From Candidatus Flexifilum affinis (GTDB taxonomy: Bacteria; Chloroflexota; Anaerolineae; Aggregatilineales; Phototrophicaceae): DNA of 64,000 bases. Shown piece after piece: positions 17,679 through 29,203 of the stretch (position 1 is its first letter; each line of letters begins with the position of its first letter). The DNA lies in NCBI GenBank assembly GCA_016713325.1, contig JADJPJ010000087.1:1162159-1226158 (forward strand), given 5' to 3'. A model generated the notes under the pieces. That model had not been told where the DNA came from, made no database searches, and saw only the letters and a program-made list of their open reading frames with translations. Position numbers and translations under genes: made by a program.

Positions 17679-18719
17679 TCAGGCGGCGGCGCCCTCCGGA
17701 AGGCGATCTTCGCGCGGCGTTCTGTTGAGCCGGCCGGTGAATTTCGCCCACAACCACCACAGTCCATACATCATGAAAAGCATCAGGTAGAGGATGGCCG
17801 GGATGCGGATGACCTCATTGACCTGATACGGTTCGCGCAGGATCAGATAAGTGACTCCGACGGCGGCGGCAAAGCCAAGACCATAGACCCACAACGCCCA
17901 GCGCTTGAGGCCAAGGCCATGCATCTGGGTGATGATGAACATAGCGATGAAGCCGAACAGGAACATGTAGACCAGACCGCCGCCCTGGTTCAGGGCCACC
18001 AGCGCCGCGTGCGGCAAAACGAGGACCTCCAGGAGGAACTTCCAGTTGCGGTTGACGTGCATCTTGGTGAAGAAGATCGACCCCTGCACCATCACCAGAA
18101 TCACGTGGATGAAGCCACCTAGATGGCCCAGCGTAAAGACCATCGGGTGAAACCAGAAGGTGTAGATCACGGCGAAGCTGAAGGCATAGCCGTGATACTG
18201 GCGCATCCATGCGTAGAATTCCTGGCGGAACTTGACCTTACGGCCGAAGAACAGACCACGCCGCTTGTTCTCCATCGCCAGAATCACGAACAGCATCATG
18301 ATGACTGTGAACTGCGCCGTCCAGCTCGGCAGATCCTGCGCGATGCCGTCATAGAAGAACATCGTCTGAAAGAAGTGGAGGACGATGAACAGCGTGTTGA
18401 CGCCGAGCGCCGCCCAGTTGGCCCCGCGCAGCTGATCGGTGTACTTGGTGTAGTGCTTCTGCGCGTAGTAGATGCACACCCAGACGCCGATCTGATGCAG
18501 ACCGAAGCCGATCCAGGCAGTGGCGCGCGACCAGAAATCAGGATCGGCCCGCTGCCACTCGTAAAAAAAGCCGTCTGTAGGCGCCGTCGGCAGTTCCAGC
18601 TCGTAACGCGTCAGATACACCCCAAGCGCGACGATTGCCAGGCAGGCGACCACGGCCAGCACAATACCGTAATCGACCGCTGTTCGATCTTTCCAGCGCG
18701 TCATCATATTCTGGAACAT
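17679..18719 (-). CDS. Polytopic membrane protein of unknown function, about ten helices
   Basis: 346 aa from ATG 18719 (GAAGAGGATA ribosome site). About ten hydrophobic helices. Several carry histidines and aromatics in the membrane (FIVLHFFQTMFFYDG, WFHPMVFTLGHLGGFIHVIL, FIITQMHGLGL), a pattern seen in haem-binding or quinone-linked membrane proteins, though I see no known signature. A cytoplasmic loop is rich in Lys/Arg (ENKRRGLFFGRKVKFRQEF). It lies 23 bp upstream of the radical SAM gene and could be co-transcribed. No family recognised. Confidence 0.65.
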   Translation of the reverse strand: MFQNMMTRWKDRTAVDYGIVLAVVACLAIVALGVYLTRYELELPTAPTDGFFYEWQRADPDFWSRATAWIGFGLHQIGVWVCIYYAQKHYTKYTDQLRGANWAALGVNTLFIVLHFFQTMFFYDGIAQDLPSWTAQFTVIMMLFVILAMENKRRGLFFGRKVKFRQEFYAWMRQYHGYAFSFAVIYTFWFHPMVFTLGHLGGFIHVILVMVQGSIFFTKMHVNRNWKFLLEVLVLPHAALVALNQGGGLVYMFLFGFIAMFIITQMHGLGLKRWALWVYGLGFAAAVGVTYLILREPYQVNEVIRIPAILYLMLFMMYGLWWLWAKFTGRLNRTPREDRLPEGAAA

Positions 18720-18781
18720 CACTGTATCCTCTTCAAGCACAAAACCGCAGAGGAGTGTCGTCCATGGCGGTGATGGCCAAT

Positions 18782-20020
18782 TTAGCGGGGGCTGAGAACT
18801 TGATGAATGGCCTTCTCGATAATCGCGATATAGGCGTTTTTCACACGTTGCGAAGAGAGATTTTCTTCGGCATAGGCGCGCCCGGACCGACCATGGGCAA
18901 CCCGCCGGGTCACATCGGCTGATAGCGCTCGGATAGCGTCGGTCATGGCCGCCGAGTCGCCGATCGGCACCACCACCCCACCGCCGGATTCGGCAAGCAG
19001 CGCGGCGCCTTCCCCGCGAATGGCCGCGACCACTGCCATCCCGGAAGCCAGCGCTTCGTAGAGTTTGGCCGGCCGGGTGCCGTAGGAAAGCGTGTGATCG
19101 CCCATCGAGATCAGACAGATGTCCCCGGCGGCCCAGGCGTCGGGCATGGCATCATGCGGAAGCACGCCGGCGAAATGCACGTTGGCCAAGCCGCGCTCGG
19201 CGACCATCGACCGCACGGCAGGCTCCTGGGTGCCGGAGCCGACAAACAGGAAGGCTACGTCGGGCATCGCTGCCGCGGAGTCGATGATGGGATCGAAATG
19301 GTAGGTCGCGCTCATGTTGCCGACATGCAGCGCAACGACCTGATCGGGCGCGAAGCCAAAGCGGTCGCGGAGGGTGCTGCGGGTCCCGGCGCCGGGGCGG
19401 AAGCGTTCCAGATCGACGCCGTTGGTGATGCGCGTCACCTTCTCTGGCTCAACGCCGACGCGCTCAATGCCCTGCACCACGCCATCAGTCATGCCCACGA
19501 TCTGCGCGGCATCGCGGTAGGCCCAGCGTTCGACCGGCAGCGCCAACCGCACCAGCAGGCTGTCGGGCGAGAGGATGCCCGTTTCCACGGCCGACTCGGG
19601 CCACAGATCGCTGACGTTGAGGACCACAGGTGCGCGCTTGATGCGTTTCAGCCAGCCGCCGGCCAGAGTCATGAAGAGTGGATGCGACTCCAACAGGATG
19701 ACGTCGGGGCGTGCGGCGAAGGTTCCGCGCAGCGCCACCATGATCATGGCGCTGATCTGGTTGAGCAGACGGGCACGGGCGCGCTTGCTCGGGGTAGCAT
19801 ACAGCCAGGAACGAAGGACTTCGACTCCGTCGAGCGTCTCACGCATGAACAGGCGTCCGCGATAGGGCTCCGGGATACTGCCTGACCAGTAATGCGGCAT
19901 GACGGTCAGCACGGTCACACCATGACCGTCTTCGGCCAGCAGGCGCGCCAACCGGCTCAAACGGATGGCAGCAGCGCCGGTATCCGGGGGATAGAACTGG
20001 GTGACAATCCAGATGCGCAC
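18782..20020 (-). CDS. Glycosyltransferase family 4 (WbuB/WcaI-like)
   Basis: 412 aa, GT-B fold. The N-terminal domain starts IWIVTQFYPPDTGAAAIRLSRLA, with NVSDLWPESAVETG in the middle, which is typical of WbuB-type enzymes. The C-terminal donor-binding domain has VALHVGNMSATYHFDPII and the E-x7-E-like region RPAKLYEALASGMAVVAA. Likely transfers a nucleotide-activated sugar onto an envelope glycolipid or polysaccharide in the cytoplasm. GTG start. Divergent from the FkbM-like gene, with a 72-bp gap. Part of the 18.8-24 kb envelope sugar cluster. Confidence 0.9.
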   Translation of the reverse strand: MRIWIVTQFYPPDTGAAAIRLSRLARLLAEDGHGVTVLTVMPHYWSGSIPEPYRGRLFMRETLDGVEVLRSWLYATPSKRARARLLNQISAMIMVALRGTFAARPDVILLESHPLFMTLAGGWLKRIKRAPVVLNVSDLWPESAVETGILSPDSLLVRLALPVERWAYRDAAQIVGMTDGVVQGIERVGVEPEKVTRITNGVDLERFRPGAGTRSTLRDRFGFAPDQVVALHVGNMSATYHFDPIIDSAAAMPDVAFLFVGSGTQEPAVRSMVAERGLANVHFAGVLPHDAMPDAWAAGDICLISMGDHTLSYGTRPAKLYEALASGMAVVAAIRGEGAALLAESGGGVVVPIGDSAAMTDAIRALSADVTRRVAHGRSGRAYAEENLSSQRVKNAYIAIIEKAIHQVLSPR

Positions 20021-20092
20021 AAAGACACCACTATGGTAAAGTTACGCGCGGTGCAGATCGACCATACGCCAAGTCTATCACGGGAGAAAGAC

Positions 20093-20890
20093 ATGCGCTT
20101 GCTCAACCAGATTCGTCATTATTCAGGCGCTGTCATTCGTGGAATCATCAGTGGCAGGCTGTTCACCACTGCCGGGATCTATCTGCGCCACCGCCGTCTG
20201 GAAAACCAGGTTCTCGGCCGCATCGAATTGAAAGTCGCCGGCGGGCCGTTCGCAGGCATGCACTACGTCCGCATTCCAGCGGCCCATGCCCTGATCCCCA
20301 AACTGCTGGGCAGTTTTGAGCAAGAGATTCATCCGTTCGTCGAACGCGCCGTTGCCAGCAACATGGAAATCATTCTGAACGTGGGCAGCGCAGAAGGTTA
20401 CTACGCCGTTGGCATGGCGCTGAGGTTGCCCAAATCCCAGGTTTACGCCTATGACATCGATGACCGCGCGCGCGACCTGTGCGCCGGACTAGTTGCAGCC
20501 AACGGGGTTGCGGATCGCGTCCATGTGCGCGGGCTCTGCGATGTCGCCGAACTGAACGCGCGCCTGCGACCGGATCAGAAGACGCTGATTGTCGTCGATT
20601 GCGAAGGGTGCGAGAGCGACATCCTGGACCCTGAAGCAGCGCCTGGGCTCCGTACGGCGACGATCCTGGTCGAGATTCACGATTTCGGCAGCACCCAGCA
20701 CGGCCTGACCATCCGCCAGCGATTCGCCGCCACGCATGACCTCTCCGTCCTGTCCGCCGTTCCTGCAGACGAAGACCGGCACCCGGAGCTGTCGTTCATT
20801 TCCCGTGAGCATCGTCTGACGCTGCTGACGGAGCGCAAGGGCCCGCAGGACTGGTATTACCTCGTGCCACGGACGGCGCCCGGTTACTGA
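20093..20890 (+). CDS. FkbM-like SAM-dependent methyltransferase
   Basis: 265 aa from ATG 20093, GGGAG ribosome site. The Rossmann methyltransferase motif reads NVGSAEGYYAVGMALRLP, followed by VYAYDIDDRARDLC (motif II) and VVDCEGCESDIL. The latter resembles the iDvEG-E motif of FkbM methyltransferases, and these often act on sugars in polysaccharide clusters. The two flanking GT4 genes support that role. It is the only plus-strand gene of the cluster, and its stop overlaps the following convergent GT4 stop by 7 bp. Confidence 0.75.
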   Translation: MRLLNQIRHYSGAVIRGIISGRLFTTAGIYLRHRRLENQVLGRIELKVAGGPFAGMHYVRIPAAHALIPKLLGSFEQEIHPFVERAVASNMEIILNVGSAEGYYAVGMALRLPKSQVYAYDIDDRARDLCAGLVAANGVADRVHVRGLCDVAELNARLRPDQKTLIVVDCEGCESDILDPEAAPGLRTATILVEIHDFGSTQHGLTIRQRFAATHDLSVLSAVPADEDRHPELSFISREHRLTLLTERKGPQDWYYLVPRTAPGY

Positions 20891-22062
20891 ATCGCGGCTT
20901 GGAAAGCCGCTTCCAGCCGAACAATCAGCGCCCGCTCACTGAAGCGCTCCACGATCAGATTGCGTGCGGCAGTCCTGTCAAAACGACCGTAGTCGCGGAT
21001 TATCCTGAGCATACTCTCGGCCAGCGCCTCAGGGTCGCCCGGGGGCGTCAGGATGCCGGCATCTGGGGTCACAAAATCTTCGGGGCCACCTGAACGGGTG
21101 GCAACCACTGGCACGCCACAGGCCATCGCCTCAGCCAGCGTCAGGCCAAACGTCTCGATGTCGCTCGACGAGATCACCGCGTGGCTCGCGCGTATCGTGT
21201 CCCGCACGCCAGCCAGGTCGCTCGCTCCAAGAAGTGTCACACGATCGCCGAGGCCGAGCGCAGCGATCTGAGACTCGATTTCGCCCCGCATGAAACCGTC
21301 GCCGCGCAGGTGCAACCGCGCGTCCGGCGCAGCTTCGGCCACCCTGGCAAAGGCCTTGAGGAGGACATCCGGACGCTTGACGCGCTGTGTGAACATCGCT
21401 ATCCAGGAGAAAACAACCGGAGGACGCGGCGGCGGGTCGGTCGGCGCGAAGAAATCCGTATCGACCAGATTGCCAAGCGTCGTACAGGTTTTGCCGTTGA
21501 GATACGGTGCAATGGACCGCGCCAACGCCGTACTCACCCCCATCACCGGGTCGCAGGCCGCGAAGGTGGCGCGGGCGATCCGCCCCTGCCCCGGGAAGAT
21601 CACCCTGCCTTCCCGATAGCTGCTGGAGTGTTCCAGCAGAACCGCCGGCACACCGAACTGCCGTTTGAGGCGCGCCGCCAGGAATCCGGCGTAAAAGACG
21701 TTGTGCGCGAACAACACGTCCGGCGCGCCGTGGCTTTTCACGTACTGCCGGTAAGCCGCAGCGCCGGCGCTGGCCGTCAGCGGCGCGACGATGGGCGGCA
21801 GAGGGCGAGGGAACCATCCCCAGTGCATGCGGTAGACCGGCATGTCAGCGTCATAGGGAAAGTAGGTCTCGCGGGTCACGGCCTTCAGCCCAGCCAACCC
21901 GTCCCGGCGGATTGTCTCGCGAGTGGCAGCCAGACGCGGGGTGACCAGGACGCCAACACGATGCCCCGCGCGGTGCAGCATCAGCGCCTGTGTTTCGATG
22001 AAGATGCCGGTGACTGGATTCTCGGCGGTCGGGTAGTACGAGGCTACGACGAGGACATGCAT
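20884..22062 (-). CDS. Glycosyltransferase family 4
   Basis: 392 aa, GT-B fold. Begins HVLVVASYYPTAENPVTGIFIETQA, a typical GT4 acceptor domain. The donor domain holds VVFSWIAMFTQRVKRPDVLLKA and the E-x7-E motif in ETFGLTLAEAMACGVPVVATRSGGPEDFV. It probably adds a hexose to an envelope glycan. It starts 4 bp after asnB, so the two are one transcript. AsnB-type enzymes next to glycosyltransferases often amidate sugar acids or lipid-linked glycans, which makes a shared pathway plausible. Confidence 0.92.
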   Translation of the reverse strand: MHVLVVASYYPTAENPVTGIFIETQALMLHRAGHRVGVLVTPRLAATRETIRRDGLAGLKAVTRETYFPYDADMPVYRMHWGWFPRPLPPIVAPLTASAGAAAYRQYVKSHGAPDVLFAHNVFYAGFLAARLKRQFGVPAVLLEHSSSYREGRVIFPGQGRIARATFAACDPVMGVSTALARSIAPYLNGKTCTTLGNLVDTDFFAPTDPPPRPPVVFSWIAMFTQRVKRPDVLLKAFARVAEAAPDARLHLRGDGFMRGEIESQIAALGLGDRVTLLGASDLAGVRDTIRASHAVISSSDIETFGLTLAEAMACGVPVVATRSGGPEDFVTPDAGILTPPGDPEALAESMLRIIRDYGRFDRTAARNLIVERFSERALIVRLEAAFQAAIQ

Positions 22063-22066
22063 GGTT

Positions 22067-24025
22067 TCAGTTATTCCCCTGCTGGCGGAACCACATCTCG
22101 GCCGTGATCAGCCGGTGAATGAGCGGGCTGGAGTCCTGAACGCCTTGAAGGTGACGGTCCCACAGCAACAGAACCTGCTGCGGATCGACCCATCCTCGCG
22201 ACATGACGGAGTCGAACAGATAGGTGTGCACGTCCTGCTGTAGGCGCGCCTCAGTCCGCAGCCACTGGCCGAAGGGCGTCGGGTACCCAAGCTTGTCGCG
22301 GCGATCGACCACAGCATCGGGGACCGTCCCCCGCAGCGCACGGCGCAAGATCACCTTGTTGACCGCACCATGCACCTTCATATCGCCAGGGATACCCAGG
22401 GCGAATTCGGCCAGGCGGTGATCGAGGAAGGGCACACGCGCCTCGATGCTGTAGGCCATGCTGTTGCGGTCTTCGTAGTGCAGCAGCGCCGGAATGCTGT
22501 CGCGCCGCAGCGCACGATACAGGATGCGGTTGAGCGGATCGGCCCCCGGCAGATCGAGCGGCGGCTGTTCTTTGTGGCGCGCGTGAGCCATTCCGGCGAG
22601 TTCGGGCGTCAGAATGTTGTCGGCCACACGGCCGTGACGCAGATAGCCCAGGCTGCGGCTGGCAAATTCGCGCGCCGTGAACCAGGGTTGAAAGCGCCCC
22701 CACGCCTCGGCGGCAAAGTGCATCCACTGGGGGCCGGCGCGCAGCGGATCGCGTCGAAGCAGGTTCTTGAGCTGCGCCACGACATAACTCAGGTAACCGC
22801 CAAACAACTCGTCCGCGCCCTGGCCGTCCAGGAGCACAGTGACCACGCCATGAGCGAGCGCCATCACGTGATTCTGAGAGTACACACCCGTCGTGCCGGT
22901 CGGAATGTCCTGATGCCAGGTTATGCGCTCGAGCCGGTCCAGGTACTGCGAAGCATCAGGCGTAATCGTGTGCCGCCGTGTGCCATAGGTGTCGCTGACG
23001 AGATGAATGTAACGGCCCTCGTCCATCCCTTTGAAGGGGTAGATGGTGCTGAAGCTGTTCATCTGGCCAGACGGAGTCGTCTCACGAAGCTGCGCCGTGG
23101 CGAGGGCAACAATCGCGCTTGAATCGAGACCGCCGCTGAGGCAGGTACCCACCGGGACATCGCTGCGCAGCCGCAGGCGCACGGCATCGCGCAGCAGGCG
23201 CAGCAGCTCTTCCTCCGGGCGAGCGTAGTCGTAGGTAGCCCGCGCGCGCTCCAGACTGATGTCCCAGTACGGCACGGGTTCGCCCACGTTGCCATTTTCG
23301 ACCATCAGGTAGTGTCCGCCGGCAAGCTCGCGCACCCCTTGAAAGAAGGTGTGCGGGGCATTGAAGACCAGACCGTAGTGCAAAAACCAGGCCATCTGAC
23401 TCATGTCGGGCTGGAGCGCTGCCGGCAGGAGCGGGCGCAGGGCTTTGATCTCGCTGGCGAAGGCGAACTGCGCGCCATCGAAGGCGTAATACAGGGGCTT
23501 GATGCCGAAGCGATCGCGGACAATCCACAGCCGTCGCGCCTTCAGGTCGTAGAGCGCAAAGGCGAACATGCCGATGAAACGCTCCAGGCACGATACTCCC
23601 CAGGTCCTGTAGGCCTGCAAAATCACTTCGCCGTCGCCCTCGGTGTGAAAACGGCAGCCGAGCGCCTTCAATTCATCGCGTAGTTCAAGATAGTTGTAGA
23701 TCTCACCGTTGAAGGTCAGCCACAGGTCCTGCTCGACGCTGCACAACGGTTCGTGCCCCCCCGGCGACAGGTCAATGATCGCCAGTCGTCGATGGACCAG
23801 TGCGAGATCCGGCGCGAAGTCCAGAGGCACGCTGAGGTGCGAGTGTCCAATCTCCCGCGGGGTATCGTCGCCCCCACGCAGCGCCCATCGACCGGTCGCA
23901 GAGTTCGCAAACCAATAGCCTTCGTCGTCCGGTCCGCGGTGGCGCATCAGCGCCGCGGCCTTCACAACGGAGGCAGCAGCGATTTCGCCCCCGCCCAGGT
24001 GCCAGAACCCCGTGATACCACACAT
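22067..24025 (-). CDS. asnB: Asparagine synthase (glutamine-hydrolysing) family
   Basis: 652 aa. The catalytic Cys2 of the class II glutamine amidotransferase follows the initiator (MCGITGF), with RHRGPDDEG and LVHRRLAIIDLSPGGHEP next. The synthetase domain has the PP-loop SGGLDSSAIVALA (about 265-277) and GQGADELFGGY. It uses glutamine ammonia and ATP to amidate aspartate or another acid. In polysaccharide loci this family often amidates a glycan carboxylate, not free aspartate. The gene leads the operon with the GT4 gene at 22062 and sits beside another GT4. Which substrate is used cannot be told from sequence. Confidence 0.9.
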   Translation of the reverse strand: MCGITGFWHLGGGEIAAASVVKAAALMRHRGPDDEGYWFANSATGRWALRGGDDTPREIGHSHLSVPLDFAPDLALVHRRLAIIDLSPGGHEPLCSVEQDLWLTFNGEIYNYLELRDELKALGCRFHTEGDGEVILQAYRTWGVSCLERFIGMFAFALYDLKARRLWIVRDRFGIKPLYYAFDGAQFAFASEIKALRPLLPAALQPDMSQMAWFLHYGLVFNAPHTFFQGVRELAGGHYLMVENGNVGEPVPYWDISLERARATYDYARPEEELLRLLRDAVRLRLRSDVPVGTCLSGGLDSSAIVALATAQLRETTPSGQMNSFSTIYPFKGMDEGRYIHLVSDTYGTRRHTITPDASQYLDRLERITWHQDIPTGTTGVYSQNHVMALAHGVVTVLLDGQGADELFGGYLSYVVAQLKNLLRRDPLRAGPQWMHFAAEAWGRFQPWFTAREFASRSLGYLRHGRVADNILTPELAGMAHARHKEQPPLDLPGADPLNRILYRALRRDSIPALLHYEDRNSMAYSIEARVPFLDHRLAEFALGIPGDMKVHGAVNKVILRRALRGTVPDAVVDRRDKLGYPTPFGQWLRTEARLQQDVHTYLFDSVMSRGWVDPQQVLLLWDRHLQGVQDSSPLIHRLITAEMWFRQQGNN

Positions 24026-24206
24026 GATGCCACCGATCTCTCATCGGTTGGTTCGCCTGAGGGCGCCAACCAGAACCGTCATGGAACGAGCACGCGAGAT
24101 GCCAGATTCGAATAGACCCTGACAAGTATAGAACATTGTGATGGCGGTGTGCCGGACAGAAGCTGGCCCCTTCTCTTCTATCTCTAACGCCTCGCATATG
24201 TCGCTA

Positions 24207-24215
24207 TGCTATAAT
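24207..24215 (+). promoter_or_regulatory. Extended -10 promoter of secA
   Basis: TGCTATAAT, a perfect extended -10 element, 44 bp before ATG 24260. The -35 region is not conserved. It lies in the 234-bp divergent space between asnB and secA. Confidence 0.65.
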
Positions 24216-24259
24216 CGCGTGTCGCAATACCGTGAAAGACACCTGTAGCAGAGGCGAGC

Positions 24260-27061
<2,802 letters not shown>

Positions 27062-27073
27062 TCGTGGAAAGTC

Positions 27074-27442
27074 ATGAGTAGGCTCATGGATTTGGATATT
27101 CGCGAACAGGAAGCACTGCTGACGTTTGTGCGCACGATCATGAACACATTTGCCAAATGGGACGTGATCACGTTTTTCCACAACAACCCGTATGCGGCCG
27201 AGACCGCCAAGAACATTGCCCGTTTCGCCGGACGCGAAGAACAGGAAGTGGCCAGCGCCCTGCCGCAGCTGGTCGATGGCGGCTTGCTTCGCGCGCAGTT
27301 GGCCGGGGTGCACACCCTCTACCGGCTCACTGGCGAAGTCGCTGCCCAGGATGAGGTCGCGCGGTTCCTGCGCGCCTGCGAAGACCGGGACTTCCGTGCG
27401 CGCGCCATTCAGACGGTAATCGAACAGGGCGCCGTGTCATGA
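27074..27442 (+). CDS. Small predicted winged-helix protein
   Basis: 122 aa. Helical, with a winged-helix look: FAKWDVITFFHNNPYAAETAKNIARFAGREEQEVASALPQLVDGGLL, then a beta-wing LAGVHTLYRLTG and a C-terminal helix. GGAAAG is the ribosome site; the gene starts 12 bp after secA and its stop overlaps the next start (ATGA). It may be a transcription regulator or an adaptor for the two small membrane proteins that follow. No named family recognised. Confidence 0.6.
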   Translation: MSRLMDLDIREQEALLTFVRTIMNTFAKWDVITFFHNNPYAAETAKNIARFAGREEQEVASALPQLVDGGLLRAQLAGVHTLYRLTGEVAAQDEVARFLRACEDRDFRARAIQTVIEQGAVS

Positions 27443-27744
27443 ATCCCGATGCCTTCAGCCAGCTTCTCACCCTCTACACCTGGTTTCTGCTCGCCGCCGC
27501 GATCGGCATACTGATGCTGATCGCGCGGTTCTACCAGCGATTTTCCAAGGAGAAGACATACTACTGGCTGTATGGTGTCTCCATCGCGTTGTTCGGCGTC
27601 GAGGCCGTGCATCAAACTCGACTGCAAATGGTCAATGATATTATCGGGCTGCTGCTCTCCGCCGCGGCAGGCTTGCTGCTGATCGTCCTGTGCGCCCTGC
27701 TCTACTGGCGCATGGCCGGTCAGCGCAGGCCTGCCGACCGCTAG
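27439..27744 (+). CDS. Small three-helix membrane protein A
   Basis: 101 aa with three predicted helices (about 12-32, 42-60 and 68-92) and a polar loop KEKTYYWLYG before helix 2. Translationally coupled to the winged-helix gene (ATGA overlap). Its size and layout match the next gene; the two may be old duplicates. Function unknown. Confidence 0.6.
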   Translation: MNPDAFSQLLTLYTWFLLAAAIGILMLIARFYQRFSKEKTYYWLYGVSIALFGVEAVHQTRLQMVNDIIGLLLSAAAGLLLIVLCALLYWRMAGQRRPADR

Positions 27745-27757
27745 GCAGGCGTGACGC

Positions 27758-28075
27758 ATGGCCCTCGCCGCTGTCGCCGCGCTGATCGCCCCGCTGGCCG
27801 TTGCCTTTGCCTACACGGTGCTGGGACTGCTGAGTCGCAAGCTGGGCGACGCCACGCGCGCGCACCGCTACTACCTGGGCTTTTTCGTCGCCGCAGGTCT
27901 GATGCTCCTCAATGCAGGAGCGCGATTCGCCTATACCCTGCTATCGACCGAGTCCGGCTCGCTGGCCGATGGGCTGCGCGTCTTCCTGCTCGAGGGTCTG
28001 CCGGCCGTGGCTGCGACCCTCGCCGTGATGATGGCGTGGCGGTACTGGAGCTGGTTGTTGGCGGAGCGCGCGTAA
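27758..28075 (+). CDS. Small three-helix membrane protein B
   Basis: 105 aa, three predicted helices (about 5-24, 38-62 and 78-101), with the aromatic stretch HRYYLGFF before helix 2 and MAWRYWSWLL at the end. It starts 13 bp after membrane protein A. The same helix number, helix spacing and aromatic position suggest a distant paralogue of A, but identity is low. Function unknown; the trio 27074-28075 seems to be one operon. Confidence 0.58.
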   Translation: MALAAVAALIAPLAVAFAYTVLGLLSRKLGDATRAHRYYLGFFVAAGLMLLNAGARFAYTLLSTESGSLADGLRVFLLEGLPAVAATLAVMMAWRYWSWLLAERA

Positions 28076-28147
28076 TCCGACTACAATCGGCGAAGCAACA
28101 TCTGCGGAGACCCACACAGGTATAGAGACAAAGGGGGAACGCCTGCG

Positions 28148-29203
28148 ATGGATGACGCATTGCTGCAACAGGCGCGCAAATTGCCGAAGATCGAACTCCA
28201 CCGCCACCTTGAGGGATCACTTCGGCTCAAGACACTGCTGTCTATCGCTATGGAACACGGTCTGACGCTGCCCAGCGTCACGGTCGAAGGCCTGCGTCCC
28301 TTCGTGCAGATGATGCCGGGAGAGCCGCGCAGTTGGCAGCAGTTCCTCAGCAAGTTCGGTGTGCTGCGCCAGTTCTATCGTTCCAAGCCCATCATCCAGC
28401 GCGTCACCCACGAAGTGATCGCCGACGCGGCATCCGACAATGTGCGCTATATGGAACTTCGCTTCACCCCGCAAGCGCTCAACAATCTGATGAAATGTGC
28501 CTTCGACGACATCGTCGACTGGGTCTGTGAAGCCACGGCTGAAGCGTCGAGCGTGTATGGCATCCAGTGCGGACTCATCCTGTCGATGAACCGTCACGAG
28601 AGCCTGGAAATTGGTGAAGGCGTTGTTGAAGCTGCGATCAACTTCAAGGATCGCGGCGTGGTCGGCATCGATCTCGCCGGTCAGGAGATGGGATTCTCTT
28701 CGCTGCCATTCACCAAGCTGTTCGAGCGCGCCAAGTCGGAGGGGTTGTTCATTACGGCACACGCAGGCGAGTGGTCCGGCGCGGACATGGTTCGCGAGGC
28801 GGTTGAAGCGCTCGGCGCCGACCGCATCGGGCACGGGGTGCGCGCGGTCGAGGATCCTGAGGTCATTGCACTCCTCATCCGGCGTTCCATTCCGCTGGAA
28901 GTCTGCCCTACCAGCAATGTCGACAGCGGGGTGATTGGCGGTTATGCCGCCCACCCGGTCAAACGCCTGTACCAGCAGGGCGTTCGGACGACCCTGAACA
29001 CCGACGATCCACTCATTTCGAATATCACGCTGAGCGATGAATACAGCGCCGCCATGAAGCTGCTTGGCTTCAGCCCGGTCGATATCAAGCGCCACATCAT
29101 CATTGCGGCGGAGTCCGCATTCCTGGCGCCGGAGGGCCGCGCCAACCTGGTTGCGCGTTTCAACACCTGGCTCAGCGCCGACGAAGGAGACCCTCGGCAG
29201 TGA
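28148..29203 (+). CDS. add: Adenosine deaminase
   Basis: 351 aa. Converts adenosine to inosine in purine salvage. The zinc ligands and catalytic residues are visible in LPKIELHRHLEGSLR (HxH), in FITAHAGEWSGADMVREA (HAGE) and in TLNTDDPLIS (the DD pair), and PTSNVDSGVIGGYAAHP is the substrate-side motif. Length is normal. GGGGGAA ribosome site before the ATG. Its stop overlaps the GTG start of the MBL gene by 4 bp, so they are coupled. The trio of small genes lies just upstream, with a possible -10 (TACAAT) in the gap. Confidence 0.93.
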   Translation: MDDALLQQARKLPKIELHRHLEGSLRLKTLLSIAMEHGLTLPSVTVEGLRPFVQMMPGEPRSWQQFLSKFGVLRQFYRSKPIIQRVTHEVIADAASDNVRYMELRFTPQALNNLMKCAFDDIVDWVCEATAEASSVYGIQCGLILSMNRHESLEIGEGVVEAAINFKDRGVVGIDLAGQEMGFSSLPFTKLFERAKSEGLFITAHAGEWSGADMVREAVEALGADRIGHGVRAVEDPEVIALLIRRSIPLEVCPTSNVDSGVIGGYAAHPVKRLYQQGVRTTLNTDDPLISNITLSDEYSAAMKLLGFSPVDIKRHIIIAAESAFLAPEGRANLVARFNTWLSADEGDPRQ

